Of a DNA stretch of 44,365 bases, positions 31,570 to 38,760 are shown piece by piece; position 1 is the stretch's first letter, and the number at the start of each line of letters is the position of its first letter. Both the position numbers and the translations under genes were made by a program. The stretch is taken from the IMG/VR virus record IMGVR_UViG_3300036785_000423, positions 1 through 44,365 of that record; one strand, written 5' to 3'. The notes below the pieces were generated by a model, which saw only the letters and a program-made list of their open reading frames with translations, searched no databases and was not told where the DNA came from. The DNA comes from a virus.

Positions 31570-31904
31570 GCATCAAACGAACATCCTGCCCGCAGATCGA
31601 CCGTATCAAGGTGCTGGTGGCGGGTGAATTCCGCACGACCGTGGCGCATCTGATCGGCCCGCAGCGATACCGCCGCTTGGTCCGTGCGCGCCAGGTGGCG
31701 ATGTGGCTGGCCCGGCGGACGACGGCGCACAGCCTGCCGCAGATCGGCTGGGCGTTCGACCGCGATCATACGACCATCATGCACGGCGTTGAAAAGGTGG
31801 ACGAAATCATGGAACGCGACCCGGCTTTCGCGGCGATGGTGTGGCGGCTGCGTCTCGCGGTGCTAGGGCCGGAACGGGGCGATGCGGGGCGGAGGGCGGC
31901 GTGA
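31566..31904 (+). CDS. Stand-alone DnaA domain IV protein
   Basis: The 112 residues contain only the DNA-binding domain of DnaA: RARQVAMWLARRTTAHSLPQI, then GWAFDRDHTTIMHGVEKV, where RDHTT (R66-T70) matches the DnaA-box-reading signature. Domains I-III, including the AAA+ ATPase, are missing. Such proteins can occupy DnaA boxes and help or hinder host initiation, or guide a phage origin. It stands immediately before two replication-type genes and about 1.3 kb from an iteron cluster. Confidence 0.85.
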   Translation: MSIKRTSCPQIDRIKVLVAGEFRTTVAHLIGPQRYRRLVRARQVAMWLARRTTAHSLPQIGWAFDRDHTTIMHGVEKVDEIMERDPAFAAMVWRLRLAVLGPERGDAGRRAA

Positions 31905-32491
31905 TGAGCGAGATGCTTCCTGCTCCCTTGACACCGGCTGACATGCACGGTCGCGATCTCGGCCCGATGCCATTCGACAAGGATCTGTTTGCAGACACCA
32001 AAAATATCGATCTGCTGATGTCGCCAGACAGAGCAAAGCTTATTGCCATCGCCCTCATGGAAAGGGCGTGGAATGTGCGGCCGGTTGCCAGCATTCCTGC
32101 GAAACTCAATACGGCATGGTGCTACGGAAGTCCTGTCACCAAAGCTTTCTGGAAGAAGCATAAGGACGTTATTTTCGGCGATAGATGGACGCTTTGCTCT
32201 GACGGCAGGCTGTACAACATCTGGCTGGCCAAGCAGGCAAACAAGGCGATCTCCAGGCGCCGAAACTTGGCTGTCCCTCCAGGCAGATGGCAGGAAATAC
32301 GGCAGATTGTCTTTGAGCGCGACAAGTTCACCTGCCAGCATTGCGGCGCGATCGATGTGCCTCTCGTGGTGGATCACGTCCATCCGGTGATTGCTGGCGG
32401 GTCGTCGGATCTCTCCAATCTTGTTGCGTCATGTTCGACCTGCAACCAGACCAAGGCAGCCAAGATTGACTGGGGGAGGCCCGTCCAATGA
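31904..32491 (+). CDS. DUF1376-like N-domain fused to HNH endonuclease
   Basis: The first 120 residues (MPFDKDLFADTKNIDLLMS ... TLCSDGRLYNIWLAKQAN) align in pattern with the start of the following gene. The C-terminus is an HNH nuclease: FTCQHCGA, VVDHVHPVIAGGSSDLSNLV and CSTCNQTK, with Cys pairs for zinc and catalytic His in DHVHP. ATG 31904 overlaps the DnaA-like stop by 1 nt; GTG 31901 is an alternative. The domain mix suggests a duplication of the replication protein that acquired a nuclease. Confidence 0.75.
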   Translation: MSEMLPAPLTPADMHGRDLGPMPFDKDLFADTKNIDLLMSPDRAKLIAIALMERAWNVRPVASIPAKLNTAWCYGSPVTKAFWKKHKDVIFGDRWTLCSDGRLYNIWLAKQANKAISRRRNLAVPPGRWQEIRQIVFERDKFTCQHCGAIDVPLVVDHVHPVIAGGSSDLSNLVASCSTCNQTKAAKIDWGRPVQ

Positions 32492-33378
32492 CAGATGCTC
32501 CACCCCCTTTGACGTCGCCCGACTGCGACCTGCGCGGGTATGACTTCATGCCGCTGTTCGGCAAGCGGCTGTTCGAAAGCTGGTTCGAGGAGAAGGCGTC
32601 TGACCTGGAATTTCGGGTCGGGATCAGGCTGTGGTGGGAAGCCTGGACGCAATGCCCGGCGGCCAGCCTGCCGGACGATGATGCCAAACTCACGAGGCTA
32701 GCGGGGCTCGGACGTGACATGAAGACGTGGACCAGGATCAAGGCAGTGGTACTGCATGGGTTTGTGCGGTGCAACGACGGGCGTTTGTATCACAAGCTGC
32801 TCGCTGCTCTGGCGATCGAAGCATACCAGCGCAGGTTGAAGGACCGTGCTCGCCAGCGCAACCATAGGGCGGCAAGCAAGGGTGATGGAGACCACCCTAG
32901 CGGCGCGCATGTCACGCGGACAAACGGCCCTGTCACGCGTGACAACCCCCCTGTGTCACGCGGACAGACCCCCCATGTCACGCGGACAAACGGCCCTGTC
33001 ACGCGGACTCTGACCGAAAATCCGCGTGACCTCGCGCGGAGAGTAGAGACAGAAGAATCTTATATCTTACTTGAAGAAGGGGTACCAAACCCCGCGCGCG
33101 AGGGGAAAACCGACCCAATTCCGCCTGTCGCCGATGCCGTCGGGGAAACCGCGGCAGGCGGCATCGTGGTCAATCTGGTCACAAATCTCCGATCCACGGC
33201 GACCCGAGCAGCCGCAGCACGGCCGGAGCGGACCACCGAGCAGCAGGTCAAGGCCGTCGCCACCCAGCCGCCGACCAAGCGCCCGATCAAGGCCATCTAC
33301 GCCCCGGACGAACACCTGCGCGCCGCTCGCGAGCAACTTGCACGTCGGGCCGAGAGGATGGGCCGCGACGTCGCATGA
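32488..33378 (+). CDS. DUF1376-family replication protein hosting the iterons
   Basis: Residues 5-120 carry the DUF1376 pattern (FMPLFGKRLFESWFEEKASD, LWWEAWTQCPAASLPDDDAK, MKTWTRIKAVVLHGFVRCNDGRLY), a family commonly found in phage replication modules. The middle contains a repeated VTRTNGPVTR-like peptide that results from DNA repeats (32911-33030). The C-terminus is rich in charged residues and Ala (RAAREQLARRAERMGRD). It may act as an initiator or helicase loader acting on the repeats in its own gene. Confidence 0.75.
   Translation: MTDAPPPLTSPDCDLRGYDFMPLFGKRLFESWFEEKASDLEFRVGIRLWWEAWTQCPAASLPDDDAKLTRLAGLGRDMKTWTRIKAVVLHGFVRCNDGRLYHKLLAALAIEAYQRRLKDRARQRNHRAASKGDGDHPSGAHVTRTNGPVTRDNPPVSRGQTPHVTRTNGPVTRTLTENPRDLARRVETEESYILLEEGVPNPAREGKTDPIPPVADAVGETAAGGIVVNLVTNLRSTATRAAAARPERTTEQQVKAVATQPPTKRPIKAIYAPDEHLRAAREQLARRAERMGRDVA
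32911..33030 (+). repeat. Iteron-like cluster, candidate origin
   Basis: Five direct copies of GTCACGCG (four continuing GGAC, one GTGAC) start at 32911, 32932, 32955, 32977 and 32998, spaced 21, 23, 22 and 21 bp. An inverted copy (TCCGCGTGAC) lies at 33021-33030. The copy at 32932-32943 is a perfect palindrome, GTCACGCGTGAC. Spacing near two helical turns is typical of initiator-binding iterons. Confidence 0.65.
33051..33078. other. AT-rich stretch beside iterons
   Basis: About 28 bp are strongly A+T-rich (for example AATCTTATATCTTAC), unlike the GC-rich surroundings, and lie 20 bp after the last iteron. This matches a DNA unwinding element next to an origin. It is coding (ESYILLEEG), so coding chance cannot be excluded. 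Confidence 0.45.
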
Positions 33379-33602
33379 CCCCCACCGAGACCCGGGCCCG
33401 CAACGCCACCGAGCAGGAGGCAGCCGAAGCCTCCTGGCGGGCCCTCACGCCAGCCCAGCTCCGCGCCAAGGTCAGCGAGATCGAGCGCCTGCCGCGCGGC
33501 CTCAAGGCGATCTACGCCAGCATTCTCGCCACCGCCGTCGCCCGCCACGCCCCGCACCTCGCCGGACACCTCCCGCCAGCCTGGAGCGAGACAGCGCCAT
33601 GA
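33375..33602 (+). CDS. Small helical early protein
   Basis: A 75-residue Ala-rich helical protein (LTPAQLRAKVSEIERLPRGL) coupled by ATGA on both sides. No family was recognised. Confidence 0.55.
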   Translation: MTPTETRARNATEQEAAEASWRALTPAQLRAKVSEIERLPRGLKAIYASILATAVARHAPHLAGHLPPAWSETAP

Positions 33603-33745
33603 TCGACCCCTACCGCGCCGACGACCCGGTCGGCATCTCGCCCGAGCTCCGCATCCTGCTCGCGGGTATCGTCCTCGGCGCCGCCAGCGACGAGACATTC
33701 CGCCTCATCGCCAAAGTCTTCGCCTGGCTCGCGGGGGGCATGTGA
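33599..33745 (+). CDS. Small hypothetical protein with hydrophobic helix (48 aa)
   Basis: The product (MIDPYRADDPVGISPELR...) has one hydrophobic segment (ILLAGIVLGAASD) and a second apolar end (FAWLAGGM), so membrane association is possible. It is coupled upstream by ATGA, and the next ATG follows its stop with no gap. Confidence 0.5.
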   Translation: MIDPYRADDPVGISPELRILLAGIVLGAASDETFRLIAKVFAWLAGGM

Positions 33746-34183
33746 ATGGCTCGTGAGCACGGCCGCGTGTGCATCAACTGCCGCTACTGGAAACCAACCG
33801 CTCCACCAGGATGGACGTCGGACGAAACAACCGAGTTCAGCCTCTTCGAGCTCAGCCAGCACCTACACAAACTCGGTAACTACAGGATCGGTGAGCGCGG
33901 ATGGCCGGGAAACTGTGGCCTCCAGCCAACCCATATCCCCACATCGTCCGGCCACTCATGCGCCCAGTTCGACGCCGCCGTCCGCATGGTCAACACCCAT
34001 TGGGACATTTGGGCCGAAAGGCGCCAGCGATACGCCCAGACCGACAGACTCCGCGCCGAGATCAAGCGCCTCAAAGCCCTCGCCGCATCGCGCCTCGCCC
34101 AACTGCGCAAAAGACCAGCCAAACCCAAACGCGCCAAGACCATACAGCCCGAACCCAACGGGACAGCCGATCATGCCCCTTGA
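33746..34183 (+). CDS. Cys-containing protein with basic C-terminal helix
   Basis: The N-terminus has CINCRYWK and later GNCGLQ and HSCAQF, four Cys likely to hold one metal ion. The C-terminal 45 residues are a basic helix and Lys/Pro tail (RLKALAASRLAQLRKRPAK). It overlaps the NusG-like gene by 11 nt. Similar small proteins of unknown role accompany phage early genes. Confidence 0.6.
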   Translation: MAREHGRVCINCRYWKPTAPPGWTSDETTEFSLFELSQHLHKLGNYRIGERGWPGNCGLQPTHIPTSSGHSCAQFDAAVRMVNTHWDIWAERRQRYAQTDRLRAEIKRLKALAASRLAQLRKRPAKPKRAKTIQPEPNGTADHAP

Positions 34184-34802
34184 CCAATCAGCCACACACG
34201 CTGTATCCCAGCAGCCACACAGGCTATGCGGCCAGCCTCGCGAGGCTGCTACGCCTAGCGGATGCCGTCCACCCATCGGCATCCGATGGTTCGCCGTCAG
34301 CACCTACCCCCAGGCCGAACGACGCGCCATTCAGAACCTCGCCCAGGCCGGTTATGCTACCTACCTGCCCCTGGTCGCCGTCAGGCGCCGCGATCGCGTC
34401 CTGCGGTCCCTCGTCCATCTCGTCGAGATCCCGCTGTTCGCAAGCTACGCCTTCGTACGCTTCGACCGAGCCAAAGATCCCTGGTGGCCCATCATCCGAA
34501 CCCCGGGCGTCTATGCGCTCCTGATGGACGAAGCGGCCCAGAAGCCCATCCCCGTCACAGAGGGCGCTGTCGAGGTGCTGCAGGCGACGGAAGCCCAGCG
34601 CGCACTCATCCCCCCGCCAACCGCCACACTGGCACCAGGGACCGCCGTAAAGGTTCTGGCGGGTTTCTTTAAGGGGTGCCAGGCTGTAGTGAAGGCGGCA
34701 TTCCATCCGAAGGTGAGGGTGACCCTGATGGTCCTCGGAGGATTGAGGGACGTGACGCTTGACCTAGGAGACGTGTCTTCGATCCAAAGTCCGCCGGGGT
34801 GA
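34173..34802 (+). CDS. NusG/RfaH-like transcription factor
   Basis: After a disordered N-terminal 36 residues, residues 37-120 match the NGN domain (RWFAVSTYPQAERRAIQNL, YATYLPLVAVRRRDRV, LFASYAFVRFD, WWPIIRTPGVYALL), which binds RNA polymerase beta'. Residues 152-205 fit a KOW domain (LAPGTAVKVLAGFFKGCQAVV). NusG family proteins control pausing and termination. As the last gene of the rightward early operon and the nearest upstream of the late block, it may act as an antiterminator for late transcription. ATG 34173 is used; the family core needs no earlier start. Confidence 0.8.
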   Translation: MPLDQSATHAVSQQPHRLCGQPREAATPSGCRPPIGIRWFAVSTYPQAERRAIQNLAQAGYATYLPLVAVRRRDRVLRSLVHLVEIPLFASYAFVRFDRAKDPWWPIIRTPGVYALLMDEAAQKPIPVTEGAVEVLQATEAQRALIPPPTATLAPGTAVKVLAGFFKGCQAVVKAAFHPKVRVTLMVLGGLRDVTLDLGDVSSIQSPPG

Positions 34803-35268
34803 ACGAAACCGTGCGAGTATCGCGTTCAACATAAAGGATTTTCACCCCAGCGGCTTGCTGAGCTTTGCTTGGCCTCGTGAGATATCTCCCACTCTTCGAG
34901 CCCTTCGCCACCGACTTAACGTCAATCACCACGGGACTTTCCCCATGCTTCCAGGCAATGAAATCCGCAATCCCGGCTTGGCTAATGTTGCGGAATACGT
35001 CGTAGCCCTGTCGGATTAGCCACTCGCAGGCCATTATCTCAGCGAGCGCCCCGAGATGCTTGGAATCAACGCCAGGGACCTGGGGATTGCGTTTGAACTT
35101 GCCAATCTTGAAGCCAGTAATGCCCTTGTCAGCCTCATGAAATGCCTTGCGAGAACAAATGGTTGAGCAGTATTTGCCCTGCCCACGCGCAATTCGCGAA
35201 GGCAAGAGCAGCATTACCTTGCCGCATTCGAAGCATTCTCTCGTGACGCGCTGTATGTGAATTGACAT
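34669..35268 (-). CDS. PD-(D/E)XK endonuclease-like protein with zinc finger
   Basis: The N-terminus is a zinc-finger-like set (C12, C15, C34, C38: CFECGK and CSTICSRK). Residues 70-120 fit a restriction-endonuclease-like core: LGALAEIMACEWLIRQGY with E77, AGIADFIAW with D102 and VVIDVKS with D116 and K118. The last 134 bp lie antisense to the end of the NusG-like gene. Leftward orientation apart from its neighbours suggests an independent or acquired gene with a defence or homing role, although repair of branched DNA is also possible. Confidence 0.75.
   Translation of the reverse strand: MSIHIQRVTRECFECGKVMLLLPSRIARGQGKYCSTICSRKAFHEADKGITGFKIGKFKRNPQVPGVDSKHLGALAEIMACEWLIRQGYDVFRNISQAGIADFIAWKHGESPVVIDVKSVAKGSKSGRYLTRPSKAQQAAGVKILYVERDTRTVSFTPADFGSKTRLLGQASRPSILRGPSGSPSPSDGMPPSLQPGTP
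34796..34848 (+). terminator. Possible structured end after NusG-like gene
   Basis: GGGGTGAA (34796-34803, containing the stop) is mirrored by TTCACCCC (34841-34848), and inside it GAACG (34801-34805) pairs with CGTTC (34823-34827). The nested dyad could fold in RNA, but there is no following U-run and it lies in the opposing coding sequence. Confidence 0.25.
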
Positions 35269-35296
35269 CAGATGGGTCTCGCTAGGTCCAGTCCAT

Positions 35297-35309
35297 TGAT
35301 AAAGTATCA
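35297..35309. promoter_or_regulatory. Palindrome TGATA-AAG-TATCA
   Basis: A perfect 5-bp-arm palindrome lies in the divergent region and overlaps the -10 of the leftward nuclease promoter candidate. It could be an operator for that gene. Confidence 0.35.
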
Positions 35310-35331
35310 CAAAAAACCACTGCGGAGTGAA
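35303..35331 (-). promoter_or_regulatory. Promoter candidate for leftward nuclease
   Basis: On the minus strand TTCACT (35331-35326) and GATACT (35308-35303) are 17 nt apart, with an A/T-run in the spacer. Transcription would begin near 35296, 28 nt before the ATG. Confidence 0.35.
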
Positions 35332-35391
35332 CTCGTCGCCGCCCACGACCTCACCCCAGCCGCAGACCTCGCCGCGTAACCGGAGATCACC

Positions 35392-35871
35392 ATGGCACTC
35401 GCCCCAGCTGCCCCACCACCCGATCCAACCGCCGGCGCTGGCATGGCTGGCGGTATGGCAGGCCCGGGCATGGCTGCCGGGCCCGAGCCAGACGCCGACA
35501 CCGACGACAATGTGCTGGTCACTATCTGCCAGGCGCCAGGCGGCGGTTACACCGTCTACGCAGGCGACGAACCCGAAGGCGACCAGGGCGAGCCGCCCGA
35601 GACCGGCGACATGAGCGAGGCCGACACCGACGCCATGGGACCGGCCGGAGCGCAGCCAGCAGGCGGGGGCAATGGCGGTGCTGAAGCCGCTGAACCGCAG
35701 CCACAAGGCCAGCCGGCAGCCTCCATCGGCGAGGCGCTCAAGCTCGCCATGGACATCATGCGACAGAGCGAGAACAGCGCAGCCGGTGGCCCCAACGACC
35801 AGTTCGCCGCAGGCTTCAACGCCCCCAAGGCGCCAACGCCCGCCGCAGGCTCGCCAGCCCAGAAGTACTGA
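35392..35871 (+). CDS. Acidic Gly/Ala/Pro-rich protein at start of late block
   Basis: This 159-residue acidic protein is low complexity except for a short folded-looking segment (NVLVTICQAPGGGYTVYAGDE) and a helix near the end (SIGEALKLAMDIMRQSEN). GGAG lies 8 nt before the ATG. As first gene of the late operon before the terminase it could be a packaging or head accessory protein; no family was recognised. Confidence 0.6.
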   Translation: MALAPAAPPPDPTAGAGMAGGMAGPGMAAGPEPDADTDDNVLVTICQAPGGGYTVYAGDEPEGDQGEPPETGDMSEADTDAMGPAGAQPAGGGNGGAEAAEPQPQGQPAASIGEALKLAMDIMRQSENSAAGGPNDQFAAGFNAPKAPTPAAGSPAQKY

Positions 35872-35875
35872 CGCG

Positions 35876-36124
35876 ATGCCGCTGTCACGGCATAGCAGCA
35901 TGAGCGAGCAGCTAATCCTCGAAGCACTTGGCGTCTATCGCGATCGATCTGCGGCGCAACTTGTCGAACTGACCGGACTTGGTGCTGGGTCGCTGTATCC
36001 AGCATTGCTGTCACTGGAGGCGAGCGGCGCGATCGAAAGCCGATGGTTCAATGAGGAGGGCGCCTGGCCGCGACGCCGCGTGTATCGTCTACCCGAGGCG
36101 GCGTCTCAAAAACATGACGCGTGA
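35876..36124 (+). CDS. PadR-like winged-helix protein
   Basis: The 82 residues resemble a minimal winged helix: LILEALGVYRDRSAAQLVEL, then GLGAGSLYPALLSLEASGAI (recognition helix region) and a wing (RRRVYRLPE). PadR-type folds bind DNA as dimers. A second ATG at 35900 would remove eight residues. In the late operon it might regulate late genes or serve as a DNA-binding packaging factor. Confidence 0.65.
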   Translation: MPLSRHSSMSEQLILEALGVYRDRSAAQLVELTGLGAGSLYPALLSLEASGAIESRWFNEEGAWPRRRVYRLPEAASQKHDA

Positions 36125-36158
36125 TAATCCCAGTTATCGCGAGTAGCGCAATTCAATC

Positions 36159-36365
36159 ATGGCAGCCACCGTTCCACCCACGCTTGACGAAGCCATAACC
36201 AGAGCGCGGTCGCGGACCCTAATGGCCGCGAAGATCTTTAGCCGTCTCATGGCTGAGTTCGATGGCAATCTGGAATACTGCCACGAAGCCATGGAGGAAG
36301 TGCTGGATGCCGCCGATCAGCTGGCCACGTTGGAAAATCTGCAACACGAGAACGCCAGACGCTGA
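36159..36365 (+). CDS. Small helical protein
   Basis: A 68-residue, mostly helical protein (AITRARSRTLMAAKIFSRLM) with acidic second half. The following start region overlaps its stop (TGATG). No family was recognised. Confidence 0.6.
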   Translation: MAATVPPTLDEAITRARSRTLMAAKIFSRLMAEFDGNLEYCHEAMEEVLDAADQLATLENLQHENARR

Positions 36366-36418
36366 TGCCGCCTCCCGTTCCAGCCCCCCGCATCGGAAAA
36401 ACCACAGGAAACCGGCCC

Positions 36419-36595
36419 ATGCCGTCCAAGTCCGCATCCCAGCAGCGCCTCATGCGCGCCGCAGCCCACACCAAGGGCGGCTACGGTGGCGTGCCCATGG
36501 CCGTCGGCAAGGACTTCGTCGCAGCCGACAAGAAGGCCGGCAAGCGCAAGCTGCCCAACCGCATCGGCCGCGGCCTGATCAATCGCGGCGCATGA
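36419..36595 (+). CDS. Small basic phage protein of SKSxxQQRLM type
   Basis: The 58-residue product begins MPSKSASQQRLMRAAAH, followed by GYGGVPMAVGKDFVAADKK, a motif set seen in a small family of unknown role near phage structural genes. ATG 36419 is preferred because AGGAAA lies 8 nt upstream and the family begins there; an in-frame ATG at 36365 would add 18 Pro-rich residues. Confidence 0.7.
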   Translation: MPSKSASQQRLMRAAAHTKGGYGGVPMAVGKDFVAADKKAGKRKLPNRIGRGLINRGA

Positions 36596-36753
36596 GCATG
36601 AACGCCCTCGAACGCATTGCCGAGCTGTTCCGCACCGCCCGCATGGCCGGCTGGACCGACGAAGGCGTCGCCGCCCTCGTGCTCGCCGAACTCGGGCTGG
36701 ACGAGAACGGCAGCCCGATAGAGCGCGAGCCACAACCGGCGCGCGAAGCGTGA
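36592..36753 (+). CDS. Small helical protein (53 aa)
   Basis: The product (MSMNALERIAELFRTARMAG...) is two helices with a TDEGVAALVLAELGLDENG end. ATGA links it to the upstream gene, and it ends 20 nt before the terminase small-subunit candidate. Confidence 0.55.
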   Translation: MSMNALERIAELFRTARMAGWTDEGVAALVLAELGLDENGSPIEREPQPAREA

Positions 36754-36773
36754 AGCGCACTGTGTGCTAATCT

Positions 36774-37136
36774 ATGCCAATTTCCAGAACATCGGGACAG
36801 GGTCGTAGAAAAGGAATACCAAACAAGGCGACCGCCGAGATCAAAGAGCTTGCCCAAAGATGGGGGCCTGCCGCAATCGCCAAACTCGCGATGATGGCCG
36901 GCCTTAATGGCGCCGGCATCGCCAAGCAGGAAGCAACCCGCGTCGCTGCAATCAAGGAACTGCTCGACCGTGGCTACGGCAAAGCACGTCAGCCAATTAC
37001 CGGGGGCGATGATGACGATCCGCCAGTTACCATCTCATTCCGCTGGGCGGATGCAGTAGTACCAGTCGATGGCCCGTCACTTGGAGATATCACTACCGTT
37101 CTGTCCGAGGCCGTGGCAAAGACCACTGATCGATGA
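36774..37136 (+). CDS. Terminase small subunit candidate
   Basis: The 120-residue protein opens with the basic GQGRRKGIPNKAT motif shared by a group of phage DNA-packaging small subunits and related DNA-binding proteins, then a helical part (EIKELAQRWGPAAIAKLAMM). It directly precedes and overlaps TerL by 68 nt, which is the usual position. TerS proteins recognise the packaging site. No direct proof is visible. Confidence 0.65.
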   Translation: MPISRTSGQGRRKGIPNKATAEIKELAQRWGPAAIAKLAMMAGLNGAGIAKQEATRVAAIKELLDRGYGKARQPITGGDDDDPPVTISFRWADAVVPVDGPSLGDITTVLSEAVAKTTDR

Positions 37137-38370
37137 CCCGGCACCGCGCATTGTCGCTGTCGTGCATCGCCGAGCTGGCAAATCGTCCGCGCTCCTTTGG
37201 CGCGGCTTCAAGCGCTGTCTGATCGAACGCAAGACACTACCGCGCGTCATCCACATTCTGCCGTATGGCGTCATGTGGCAGCGCACTGGACTTTGGGACC
37301 AGGCAATCCGAGCGGCAGATGCAATCCCAGGCGCAGTGCCGTGGCGGTCGCGGCTGGCAATCGACCTGCCGAACGGCGGCACATGGCAGGCCGGTGGTGC
37401 CGATAACCCGGATAGCTGGCGCGGCGGCTATGCCGACGAGGCAATCATTGACGAGTTCGACGATACCCCACAAACGCTGGTGCCTTTGGTCATCGAGCCA
37501 ATGCTTGCCGACCGCGGCGGAACTCTGGTGCGTAGCGGCACACCCAAAGGGCGCGGTCTGTTGCAGGCGGCATTCGAGCGGGCAAGAACCGCCCCAGGCT
37601 ACAACTCGTACTTGCTCGATTGCACGATGACCAACACGCTGACGACGGCAGCTATCGAACGGTTGAGGCAGGAAATGAGCGGGGAAGAGTTCGCCCAGGA
37701 GATGATGTGCAGCTTCGTGGCGCCGAACTCCGGCAGCTACTACGGCAAGCTGATGCAGGAGGCCGAGACCGAGGGCCGCATTACGACGGTTCCATATGAC
37801 CCGCGGTTGCCCGTCACGACAGGATGGGATTTGGGCATGGACAACGCCACGTCCGTCTGGTTCGCGCAGATCACACGCTCTGGCCAGTGGCGCATCTTCG
37901 ACCACTTCTCCGATATACGCTCCGGCCTCGCCGATACCGTGCGCGTGCTGGCGCAGAAGCCTTACACATACGCCCGGCATCTGCTGCCGCATGACGTGGA
38001 GGTCGACGAGCTCGGCACTGGCCGCAGCCGTCGCGCGACATTGCAGAGCCTCGGGATGCGCAATATCGTCACCGTGCCGTCAGGCCCGGGTGCGGTGAAG
38101 GACGGCATTAACGCGGTCATGGTTGTGCTGCCAATGTGCTGGTTTGACGCCGAGCGCTGCGCCGCAGGGCTGAAAAGCCTGCGCTCCTATCGCCGCGAAT
38201 GGAACGAGGCGCGGCAGGTATGGTCCGCTGCGCCACTTCATGACTGGGCGTCCGATGATGCCGATGCCTTCCGCACATTGGCCATGGGCGCGCGCGAGAT
38301 CGACGATCAGCCGATGCCGAAGGTGCCGGCATTCCGCGAGAGCATCCGCGGTATCGGGATGTTGGGGTGA
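37069..38370 (+). CDS. terL: Terminase large subunit
   Basis: The protein packages phage DNA using ATP and cuts it. The ATPase half has Walker A HRRAGKSS (33-40), Walker B AIIDEF (125-130, D128 and E129) and a coupling segment (RSGTPKGRG, 155-163). The nuclease half has GWDLGMDNAT with D254 and an acidic DWASDDADAFR near residue 400. The length, 433 residues, is normal. The start lies inside the small-subunit candidate; ATG 37069 places the adenine-binding FCPRPWQRP at its usual distance from Walker A. Confidence 0.9.
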   Translation: MARHLEISLPFCPRPWQRPLIDDPAPRIVAVVHRRAGKSSALLWRGFKRCLIERKTLPRVIHILPYGVMWQRTGLWDQAIRAADAIPGAVPWRSRLAIDLPNGGTWQAGGADNPDSWRGGYADEAIIDEFDDTPQTLVPLVIEPMLADRGGTLVRSGTPKGRGLLQAAFERARTAPGYNSYLLDCTMTNTLTTAAIERLRQEMSGEEFAQEMMCSFVAPNSGSYYGKLMQEAETEGRITTVPYDPRLPVTTGWDLGMDNATSVWFAQITRSGQWRIFDHFSDIRSGLADTVRVLAQKPYTYARHLLPHDVEVDELGTGRSRRATLQSLGMRNIVTVPSGPGAVKDGINAVMVVLPMCWFDAERCAAGLKSLRSYRREWNEARQVWSAAPLHDWASDDADAFRTLAMGAREIDDQPMPKVPAFRESIRGIGMLG

Positions 38371-38374
38371 AGCC

Positions 38375-38587
38375 ATGAGCGGGCGGACCTCCCTTTGGCT
38401 GCGCACTGAGGATGGCTGGCAGGAACATTGGGCATCAGCTCATGATGTCGAGGGCGCTAAGCAGCCGACGGCGTGGGCAGTTTCCACATGCATGCTGTGC
38501 CATCGCCCATTCAATTACATTATGGTCGACCGCGCACCGCAACCGCTAACATGCAGATTGTGCGATGACGCCAAAGGTGCCGGTTAG
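38375..38587 (+). CDS. Zinc-ribbon protein after TerL
   Basis: This 70-residue protein has two CxxC pairs (CMLCHRPF and CRLCDD) spaced 27 residues apart, a zinc ribbon. It follows terL by 4 nt. Small zinc proteins near terminases may aid packaging, but this is not shown. Confidence 0.6.
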   Translation: MSGRTSLWLRTEDGWQEHWASAHDVEGAKQPTAWAVSTCMLCHRPFNYIMVDRAPQPLTCRLCDDAKGAG

Positions 38588-38591
38588 GTGA

Positions 38592-38753
38592 ATGGCATCG
38601 CTGATCAATAACGCGGCGCGCGCCATCCGTGCCTGGCTAGCGCGCCAGTCTGGCATAACAAACGGCCAGGCGTTGCTGTTCATGTTCGTGTTCATCGTGA
38701 CGTGGGACGGGCTCTATCTGGTTTACAGTACGACCAGGGCATTCTGCAGGTAA
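38592..38753 (+). CDS. Single-span membrane protein (53 aa)
   Basis: The product starts MASLINNAARAIRAWLAR and has one apolar span (ALLFMFVFIVTWDGLYLVY). AGGTG precedes the ATG. Its opening resembles the opening of the next gene (MPSLINDAQRP), suggesting a partial duplication of the start region. Function unknown. Confidence 0.55.
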   Translation: MASLINNAARAIRAWLARQSGITNGQALLFMFVFIVTWDGLYLVYSTTRAFCR

Positions 38754-38760
38754 ATGATCG

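Noticed and set aside
32911-33030. A CRISPR-like array
   Set aside because: Repeats are only 8-12 bp with 9-15 bp gaps and lie inside a coding gene; iterons explain them better.
36365-36418. An 18-residue Pro-rich extension to the SKSxxQQRLM protein
   Set aside because: The ribosome-binding site and family start favour the later ATG at 36419.
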